Positions 26,176 through 31,336 of a stretch of DNA of 31,336 nt are shown one piece after another; positions within the stretch are counted from its first letter, which is position 1, and every line of letters starts with the position of its first letter. This DNA comes from Chloroflexota bacterium. GTDB lineage: Bacteria > Chloroflexota > Limnocylindria > Limnocylindrales > CSP1-4. The notes below the pieces were generated by a model. It had not been told where the DNA came from. It was given only the letters and a program-made list of their open reading frames with translations, and ran no database searches. The translations under genes and the position numbers were made by a program. The stretch covers positions 1-31,336 of the forward strand of contig JAJYXX010000263.1 in NCBI GenBank assembly GCA_021801545.1, read 5' to 3'.

Positions 26176-27159
26176 TCAGTAGGCCGCGAGCGTCCGGATC
26201 CCCTCGGCGATCTTCTCCGGGTTCACCATGAACCAGTCCTCGAGGACGTGGTTGTAGGGGACACCCGGCACGTCCGGTCCGGCGACGCGCATAACCGGGC
26301 CGTCGAGGTAGTCGAACGCCTCCTCGGCGACGATCGCGGCGATCTCCGCCCCGTAGCCGCCGAACCGGTTGTCCTCGTAGACGACGAGGCACTTGCCGGT
26401 CTTGCGAACAGACCCCAGCAGCGTCTCCCGGTCGAGCGGGCGCAGCGTGCGCAGGTCCACGACCTCGACGCTGATCCCCTCCTCGGCCACCCGCTCGGCT
26501 GCCTCGAGGGCGTAGTGGGCCATCAACCCGTAGGCGACGACGGTCACCCGGGTCCCGACCCTGGTCACGGCCGCCCGCCCGATCGGCACCGTGTACTCGC
26601 CGTCGGGCACGTCGCCCCGGACGCTCCGGTACATCTTCTTGTGCTCGAAGAAGAGAACCGGATCGTCGTCCCGGATCGCCGAGCGGAGCAGGCCCTTCGC
26701 GTCGTACGGGGTCGAGGGCACGATCACCTTCAGCCCCGGGACATGGGTGAAGAACGCCTCGACCGATTGCGAGTGATAGAGCGCGCCGTGGACGCCACCG
26801 CCATACGGGGCACGAATCGTGATCGGGCAGCCGAACGCGTTGTTCGAGCGGTAGCGCATCCGCGCCGCCTCCGAGACGATCTGGTTGAAGGCCGGGAAGA
26901 TGAAGTCGGCGAACTGGATCTCGGCAACCGGACGCAGCCCGTTCGCGGCAGCCCCGATCGAGGTCCCCACGATCATCGACTCGGTGAGCGGCGTGTCGAT
27001 CACCCGGGTCTCGCCGAACTCGGCATGGAGGCCATCGGTGACGAGGAAGACGCCGCCCTTCACGCCGACGTCCTCGCCCAGGACGATGATCGACGGGTCG
27101 CGCCGCATCTCCTCGCCGAGCGTGTCGCGGATCGCCTCGAGGAACGTCCGGATGGCCAT
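26176..27159 (-). CDS. 2-oxoacid dehydrogenase E1 beta subunit (branched-chain or pyruvate type)
   Basis: This 327-residue transketolase-type subunit forms the E1 component with the alpha subunit encoded just upstream. It decarboxylates a 2-oxoacid using thiamine diphosphate and passes the acyl group to lipoyl-E2. Markers: GEDVGVKGGVFLVTDGLHAE, TPLTESMIVGTSIGAAANGL, IRAPYGGGVHGALYHSQSVE, LFFEHKKMYRS, DLRTLRPLDRETLLGSVRKT, VYEDNRFGGYGAE. The EHKK-YR block leans towards the branched-chain enzyme, but specificity is not certain. The ATG overlaps the alpha stop by 1 base. No E2 gene follows; the island begins about 70-100 bases on. Confidence 0.92.
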   Translation of the reverse strand: MAIRTFLEAIRDTLGEEMRRDPSIIVLGEDVGVKGGVFLVTDGLHAEFGETRVIDTPLTESMIVGTSIGAAANGLRPVAEIQFADFIFPAFNQIVSEAARMRYRSNNAFGCPITIRAPYGGGVHGALYHSQSVEAFFTHVPGLKVIVPSTPYDAKGLLRSAIRDDDPVLFFEHKKMYRSVRGDVPDGEYTVPIGRAAVTRVGTRVTVVAYGLMAHYALEAAERVAEEGISVEVVDLRTLRPLDRETLLGSVRKTGKCLVVYEDNRFGGYGAEIAAIVAEEAFDYLDGPVMRVAGPDVPGVPYNHVLEDWFMVNPEKIAEGIRTLAAY

Positions 27160-28187
27160 CAGCCCGCGCCCCCGCCGGTCGCCGGGCGATCCTCGGCGTA
27201 GACGTACCAGGTCGCGCTCGCCGGGTCCGGGTCCGGCTGGGACTCGGCGTAGCTGGTCGCATCGTCGACCAGGCCCGCGATCTCGGTCGCCAGGCGCCCC
27301 TCGATCTCCGGGGTGAGGATGCCGGCCGTCGCCAGCTGCTCGCGGAAGCGCGGCAACGGGTCGCGCGCCCGCTCCGCGGCGAGCTCCTCGGCGGTGCGGT
27401 ACTTCGTCTGCTGATCGTCCGACGAGTGCGGGGTCAGCCGTGTCACCTTCGCCTCGATGAGCGTCGGACCCCCGCCCGTCCGGGCCCGCTCGACCGCCTC
27501 GCGCGCCACCCGGTAGGCGCCCAGGACGTCAGCCCCGTCGACGATCACGCCGGGGATCCCGTAGCCGGCGGCCCGAGCCGCGACATCCGGAAGGGCGAGC
27601 TCCTTGACCGACGGGACGCTGATCGCGTAGCCGTTGTTCTCGACGACGAGGATCATCGGCAGGTGGTGGATCGCCGCGAAGTTCAGGCCTTCGTGGACGT
27701 CGCCCTGGTTGCTCGACCCCTCGCCCATGAACGTGATCGCGACCTGGCCGGTGCCCCGGATCTGCGCCGCCAGGGCGATCCCGGCGGCGTGGAGGATCTG
27801 CGTCGCCACCGGCGAGGACGAGGAGAGGATGTTGTACGCCGCTCCGCCGTAGTGGCCGGGCATCTGGCGTCCTCCCGACGAGGGATCGCTGGCCTTGGCG
27901 TACTGGGCGAGCATGATCTCGCGCGGCGACATCCCGAACGTCAGGACCGCGGCGATCGAGCGGTAGTACGGGACCATCCAGTCGAGTCCGGGGCGGAGCG
28001 CCGAGACGATGCCTACCTGGGCGCCCTCGTGGCCCTGGCCACTGATGACGAACGGGACGCGTCCGGCCCGGTTGAGGATCCACATCCGTTCGTCGATCGC
28101 CCGGGCGAGCGCGACCATCCGGTACATCGCCAGCAGCTGGTCATCGCCCAGCCCGACGGCCGCACCGAGGTGCTCGGTGGCCGTCAT
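27159..28187 (-). CDS. 2-oxoacid dehydrogenase E1 alpha subunit (branched-chain or pyruvate type)
   Basis: The thiamine-diphosphate-binding alpha subunit, 342 residues from ATG 28187. Motifs: MVALARAIDERMWILNRAGR, FVISGQGHEGAQVGIVSALR, MPGHYGG, the ThDP fold GEGSSNQGDVHEGLNFAAIH and VVENNGYAISVPS, and the mobile loop LTPHSSDDQQTKYR. The first metal-motif residue pair reads GEG in place of the usual GDG. SSDDQ in the loop resembles branched-chain E1 alpha. The frame is open to 28223, but the family alignment and the repeated DNA at 28181-28235 favour 28187. It lies 54 bases after the E3 gene. Confidence 0.92.
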   Translation of the reverse strand: MTATEHLGAAVGLGDDQLLAMYRMVALARAIDERMWILNRAGRVPFVISGQGHEGAQVGIVSALRPGLDWMVPYYRSIAAVLTFGMSPREIMLAQYAKASDPSSGGRQMPGHYGGAAYNILSSSSPVATQILHAAGIALAAQIRGTGQVAITFMGEGSSNQGDVHEGLNFAAIHHLPMILVVENNGYAISVPSVKELALPDVAARAAGYGIPGVIVDGADVLGAYRVAREAVERARTGGGPTLIEAKVTRLTPHSSDDQQTKYRTAEELAAERARDPLPRFREQLATAGILTPEIEGRLATEIAGLVDDATSYAESQPDPDPASATWYVYAEDRPATGGGAG

Positions 28188-28235
28188 CGTTGCCGACCTG
28201 CCGTCATCGCCCGCCGACCTCACCCGCCGTCATCG
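28181..28235. repeat. Three CCGTCATCG units at the E3/E1-alpha junction
   Basis: CCGTCATCG occurs at 28181-28189, 28201-28209 and 28227-28235, with GCCGACCT following the first two. The first copy contains the E1-alpha start codon (minus strand). It looks like a short slippage duplication that lengthened the gap between the E3 stop and the E1-alpha start, and it leaves alternative in-frame starts upstream. Confidence 0.5.
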
Positions 28236-28241
28236 CCCGTC

Positions 28242-29693
28242 CTAGAAGTTGATCGACCGGCCGTCGACCGCCATCGCCGCCTCGCCGATGATCTCCGAGA
28301 GCGTCGGATGGGGATGGGTCGAACCGCCGATCTCCCACGGCGTGGCCTCGAGCTCGAGGGCAACCGACGCCTCGGCGATCAGGTCGGTCGCGTGCGGCCC
28401 GACGAGATGGACCCCGAGCGTGTCGCCGGTCTCGGCGTTGCCGATCACCTTGGCGAAGCCCTCGTACTCCCCGCCGATGAGCGCCTTGGCGATCGCCTGG
28501 AAGGGCACCTTGCCGACCAGGTACGGAATGCCCAGCTCCTGGCACTGCTGCTCGGTCAGCCCGATCGAGGCGATCTCCGGGCGGCAGTAGGTCGCGCGCG
28601 GCTGCTTCACGTAGTCGATCGGATGGACGTTCGTGTCGCCGGCGATCGTGTGGGCGGCGACGATCCCCTCGTGGGCCGCCGTGTGGGCGAGCCACAGCCC
28701 GCCGACGATGTCTCCGACCGCGTAGACGTGCGGCTCGCGTGTCCGCATCTGCTCATCGACCTTGATGATCCCGCGCTCGACCTCGACCCGGGTCGTCTCG
28801 AGACCGATCCCCTCGATGTTCGCCGCCCGGCCGGTCGCGACGAGCATCACCTCGGCCCGGATCTCCTCGGCCGTGCCGCCCTCGGGACCGGCCGAGACGA
28901 CGACGCCCTCGCCCTCGACCTTGACCGCGGCCGGATCGAATCGGGCGTTCGTCATCACCCGGATGCCGCGCCTGGCGAAGCTCCGCTCGAGCAGCGCGCT
29001 CACCTCACGATCCTCGAGGGGCACGATCGAGGACAGGTACTCGAGCACGGTCACCTTCGTGCCGAGATCGGCGTAGAACGAGGCGAACTCGACCCCGACC
29101 GCGCCGGCGCCCACGATGATGATGCTCGCCGGGTAGGTCTCGCGCCGGAGGATGTCGTCGCTGGTCAGGATCCGCTCCCCGTCCGGGACGAGACCGGGCA
29201 GGCTCTTCACCCGGCTGCCGGTGGCGACGATGATGTCGGTCGCCTCGAGCAGCCGCTCGCCGCCCGCCCCGGGCGTCCCGTCCTCGCTGGGCTGGCTGAC
29301 CCGGACCCGGCCCGGCCCTTCGAGGCGTCCCCGGCCCTGGACCCAGGTCACCTTGTTCTTGTCGACGAGCGACTTCAGGCCGGTCCACATCCGCTTCACC
29401 ACCTGGTCACGGCGCTTCGCCATCGTCGCGTAGTCGACGCCCGGCTCGCCCGGCTCGCCCGGCAGCACGACGCCGAAGTCCTTCAGGTGGCGCGCCCGGT
29501 TCATCATCTCGGCCGACTCGAGGAGCGCCTTGGTCGGGATGCAGCCGCGATGGAGGCACGTCCCGCCGATCTTGTCCTCGTCGACGAGGGCGACCCGGAG
29601 ACCGAGCTGGGCCGCCCGGAACGCGGCGCTGTAGCCGCCGGTGCCCGCGCCGAGCACGACGAGATCGAACGAGTTGGACGAGCCGACAGCCAT
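28242..29693 (-). CDS. lpdA: Dihydrolipoyl dehydrogenase (E3)
   Basis: E3 re-oxidises the lipoyl group of 2-oxoacid dehydrogenase complexes with FAD and NAD+. The 483-residue enzyme has the FAD site FDLVVLGAGTGGYSAAFRAA, the redox disulphide GGTCLHRGCIPTK (C46, C51), an NAD site (IIIVGAGAVGVEFASFYADL), a second FAD motif (VYAVGDIVGG) and the catalytic His near the C-terminus in STHPHPTLSE. ATG 29693 is preferred over a TTG two codons earlier. An AAAGG ribosome-like site lies ahead. It is the first of three genes with E1-alpha and E1-beta. Confidence 0.95.
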   Translation of the reverse strand: MAVGSSNSFDLVVLGAGTGGYSAAFRAAQLGLRVALVDEDKIGGTCLHRGCIPTKALLESAEMMNRARHLKDFGVVLPGEPGEPGVDYATMAKRRDQVVKRMWTGLKSLVDKNKVTWVQGRGRLEGPGRVRVSQPSEDGTPGAGGERLLEATDIIVATGSRVKSLPGLVPDGERILTSDDILRRETYPASIIIVGAGAVGVEFASFYADLGTKVTVLEYLSSIVPLEDREVSALLERSFARRGIRVMTNARFDPAAVKVEGEGVVVSAGPEGGTAEEIRAEVMLVATGRAANIEGIGLETTRVEVERGIIKVDEQMRTREPHVYAVGDIVGGLWLAHTAAHEGIVAAHTIAGDTNVHPIDYVKQPRATYCRPEIASIGLTEQQCQELGIPYLVGKVPFQAIAKALIGGEYEGFAKVIGNAETGDTLGVHLVGPHATDLIAEASVALELEATPWEIGGSTHPHPTLSEIIGEAAMAVDGRSINF

Positions 29694-30025
29694 GGTCAAG
29701 GTGCCTTTCGCAGGACGTGGATGGAGTCAGGGAGCGCGGTGCGGGGGGAACAAACCGGTGGGCCGAGCCGACCGCAAACGCGCGATCGCTCGGGCTGGTG
29801 GTGGTCACCGGGCGATGGTACGCGCGCCGTCGCGATCGGCGCAACCGCGACCGCCTGCCGGCTGAGCCGTGGCAAACCGCCCGGGAGGTCAGCCAGGGCC
29901 CCACCCGGTCGAGAGGGCCCCCACCCGGTCAGCGCGCGGGCGGTGCTAGACTGCCCCCGCCGGCGGCCCTGATGCCCGCCGGCGGCCCTGGTGCCCGCCG
30001 AGCGCCTCGCAACGGAGTGTCGAAG
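29694..30025. other. Divergent region between lpdA and plsY with repeats and a promoter candidate
   Basis: No gene is visible in these 332 bases. GGGCCCCACCCGGTC (29896-29910) recurs with one extra C at 29915-29930. A 19-base unit beginning GCCGGCGGCCCTG is repeated in tandem at 29959-29996. TGCTAGACT at 29944-29952 could be an extended -10 box for plsY, giving a leader of about 70 bases. No -35 element stands out. A promoter for lpdA must lie in the left part but is not recognisable. Confidence 0.4.
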
Positions 30026-30682
30026 ATGGACGCCGCAAGGCTGGCAGCCGCGGTCCTGCTCGTGGCGTTCGCCTACCTGTCAGGGTCGGTCCCGATGGGC
30101 GTCATCGTGGCTCGCCTCTCCGGCGGACCGGACCCGCGCACGGTCGGCTCGGGGCGAACGGGCGGCACGAACGCCCTGCGAGCGCTTGGTCGCAAGTGGG
30201 CAGCCGCTGTCGTCACCGGCGACCTCCTGAAGGGCGCGCTTCCGGTCCTGCTCGCCCGCGCGCTCACCGGGGGCGACGCAGCGGTCGAGGTGGCGGCCGG
30301 GCTGGCCGCGGTCACGGGAGCGTCACACTCGATCTTCCTCGGTTTCGGCGGGGGTCGCGGCGTGGGCACCGGGGTCGGCACGATGCTCGTCATCCAGCCC
30401 CTGGCGGTCATCCTGGCCACGCCCGTCTTCGTCGGGGTGATCCTCGTCACGCGCTACGTCTCGCTCGGCTCGCTCCTCTCGTCGGCCGCCACGGTGCTGA
30501 TCGTTGCCCTCTGGTGGCTGGCGGCGAACGGCTCGGTCCCGGTCGCCTACCCAATCTACGCCGGGCTCGGCGCCGGGCTGATCTGGCTCGCCCACGCCGA
30601 CAACATCGACCGGCTCCTGCATGGCAAGGAGCGCAAGTTCGACCTGGGCCTGCTCAGCCGAGGGCGCCCCGGCGGGACATGA
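30026..30682 (+). CDS. plsY: Acyl-phosphate:glycerol-3-phosphate acyltransferase (PlsY)
   Basis: PlsY makes lysophosphatidic acid from acyl-phosphate and glycerol 3-phosphate in the inner membrane. The 218-residue protein is mostly transmembrane, with about five or six segments, and has the three loop motifs: motif 1 GSGRTGGTNALRALG (with the following LLKGALP), motif 2 GASHSIFLGFGGGRGVGTGVG, motif 3 HADNIDRLLHGKERKF. The usual lysine of motif 2 (GGKG) is arginine here. ATG 30026 has a GGAG site 8 bases upstream. A strong hairpin follows the stop. Confidence 0.9.
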   Translation: MDAARLAAAVLLVAFAYLSGSVPMGVIVARLSGGPDPRTVGSGRTGGTNALRALGRKWAAAVVTGDLLKGALPVLLARALTGGDAAVEVAAGLAAVTGASHSIFLGFGGGRGVGTGVGTMLVIQPLAVILATPVFVGVILVTRYVSLGSLLSSAATVLIVALWWLAANGSVPVAYPIYAGLGAGLIWLAHADNIDRLLHGKERKFDLGLLSRGRPGGT

Positions 30683-30683
30683 A

Positions 30684-30714
30684 ACGACCCGGGTCGGCTG
30701 ACAGCCCGGGTCGT
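30684..30714. terminator. Shared terminator of plsY and the zinc-ribbon gene
   Basis: A perfect 10-bp stem, ACGACCCGGG / CCCGGGTCGT, with an 11-base loop starts right after the plsY stop and lies between two converging genes. There are only short T or A tracts, so it may work in both directions as a GC-rich hairpin. Confidence 0.75.
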
Positions 30715-30767
30715 GGTTCGTCCTGGAGGGACCGGTGCCCGATGCACCGGGCCGTCGAGAGGAGTGG

Positions 30768-31133
30768 TCAGCCGCCGCGCATGCTCCGGAAGCAGTCGCT
30801 GCAGTAGACCGGCTTGCCGCTGGTCGGGCGGAACGGGACCTCGGCCTCACGGCCGCAGTTGCTGCAGGTGGCGGTGAACATCTCGCGCGGTCCGCGCTCG
30901 CGGCCACCGTAGCCGCCGCCACCGCCGTAACCGCCGCCACCGGCCCCGTAGCCGCCGCCGGTGCCATAACCACCGCCCGAGCCGGAGCCGCGAGCAGCCT
31001 TGCGACTCGCCCGGCAGCTCGGACAGCGACGCGGCTCGGTGAACCCGCGCTGCGCGTAGAAGTCCTGCTCGCTGGCGGTGAAGACGTACTGCTGGCCGCA
31101 GTCAGCACACGTCAGGGTTTTGTCCGTGTACAC
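30768..31133 (-). CDS. Zinc-ribbon protein with Gly/Tyr-rich linker
   Basis: The 121-residue protein has two zinc-binding units. The N-terminal one is LTCADCGQQYVF with RRCPSCRASRK (four cysteines). The C-terminal one is TATCSNCGREAEVPF with PVYCSDCFRSMRGG (four cysteines). Between them, at about residues 49-77, is a Gly/Tyr-rich linker (GGGYGTGGGYGAGGGGYGG). Proteins of this design are frequent in Chloroflexota; RNA or nucleic-acid binding is likely but unproven. The GTG start at 31133 has an AGGAG site. It is transcribed towards plsY. Confidence 0.8.
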   Translation of the reverse strand: MYTDKTLTCADCGQQYVFTASEQDFYAQRGFTEPRRCPSCRASRKAARGSGSGGGYGTGGGYGAGGGGYGGGGGYGGRERGPREMFTATCSNCGREAEVPFRPTSGKPVYCSDCFRSMRGG

Positions 31134-31336
31134 AGAATCGAAACTCCTCTCGGTAGCCGCGCGATCCCTCGTGTTCTCGCGTCAGCCGTGAGAGGAGTCC
31201 GAGTCGGTCGTCGAGCTACGCTGTTTGTGGCCGCGGACCCTATCCCGCGGCGTTGATGGGCCGGAGTGTAGGGCCTCGGATCGTGCGTGTATAGAGGAAA
31301 CTGCACGGTTCCCGGCGGGCCTTCCGGTCCCCCGAA
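31134..31336 (-). promoter_or_regulatory. Leader/promoter region of the zinc-ribbon gene
   Basis: No ORF worth naming is present. A minus-strand TACACT (31265-31270) could be a -10 box about 130 bases before the GTG, but no good -35 is seen at the right distance. GAGAGGAG near 31143-31150 is the ribosome site. Confidence 0.3.

Noticed and set aside
26300..29900. Plus-strand frames opposite the dehydrogenase genes
   Set aside because: Antisense to three conserved enzymes; no recognisable domain.
30900..31000. Simple repeat in the zinc-ribbon gene as a separate repeat element
   Set aside because: It encodes the in-frame Gly/Tyr linker of the protein and needs no other explanation.

Overview
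The window is high-GC bacterial DNA. The closing metabolic block, a zinc-ribbon protein with a Gly-rich linker and the general codon style fit Chloroflexota (Limnocylindria-like) best, but this is an inference: there is no rRNA or tRNA gene here to settle it. Positions about 1-26100 are a dense defence and toxin-antitoxin island. Positions 26176-31336 look like ordinary chromosome (branched-chain/pyruvate dehydrogenase E1 and E3 genes, plsY, a zinc-ribbon gene).

Left end (1-4750): a worn segment. It holds the start of a Phd/YefM-like antitoxin, two IS21 IstB remnants flanking two unidentified small ORFs, and a winged-helix nucleotidyltransferase/HEPN pair that sits between the N-terminal and C-terminal halves of one HNH restriction endonuclease gene. 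An Xre (MbcA/ParS-like)/RES toxin pair and a DUF3883-type fragment follow. The HEPN, RES and DUF3883 genes each carry a single-base frameshift in or beside a short homopolymer.

Middle (4809-10254): a YhaO-like (SbcD-type) phosphoesterase and a YhaN-like SMC-type ATPase, two bases apart, then a small GIY-YIG-like protein.

Core (10481-26060): a type I restriction-modification locus read on the minus strand and split by other defence modules. The hsdM-hsdS part is one tightly overlapping operon with two complete MntA/HepT (MNT/HEPN) pairs and an unidentified 89-residue ORF between the methylase and the specificity subunit. An AlbA_2 (Schlafen-like) DNA-binding protein and hsdR form the second part, joined by an ATGA overlap. 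Between hsdS and the AlbA_2/hsdR pair lies a complete type II CBASS: SAVED effector with a Cap4-like nuclease N-terminus, CD-NTase, Cap2 (E2-E1 fusion) and Cap3 (JAMM peptidase). Divergent capH (HTH) and capP (ImmA/IrrE peptidase) genes lie on the plus strand. The CBASS promoter has a TTGACA box and an inverted repeat at the -10/start region, a reasonable CapH operator. A second long inverted repeat precedes the AlbA_2 gene.

How it fits together: HsdM, HsdS and HsdR give sequence-specific methylation and restriction. CBASS would sense phage, make a cyclic nucleotide and switch on a SAVED nuclease; Cap2 and Cap3 attach and detach the CD-NTase; CapH and CapP control expression. The TA pairs inside the hsd operon may stabilise it or act as a back-up if the host shuts it off. 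The right boundary of the island falls between hsdM (26060) and the E1-beta gene (26176). No E2 acyltransferase gene follows E1-beta.
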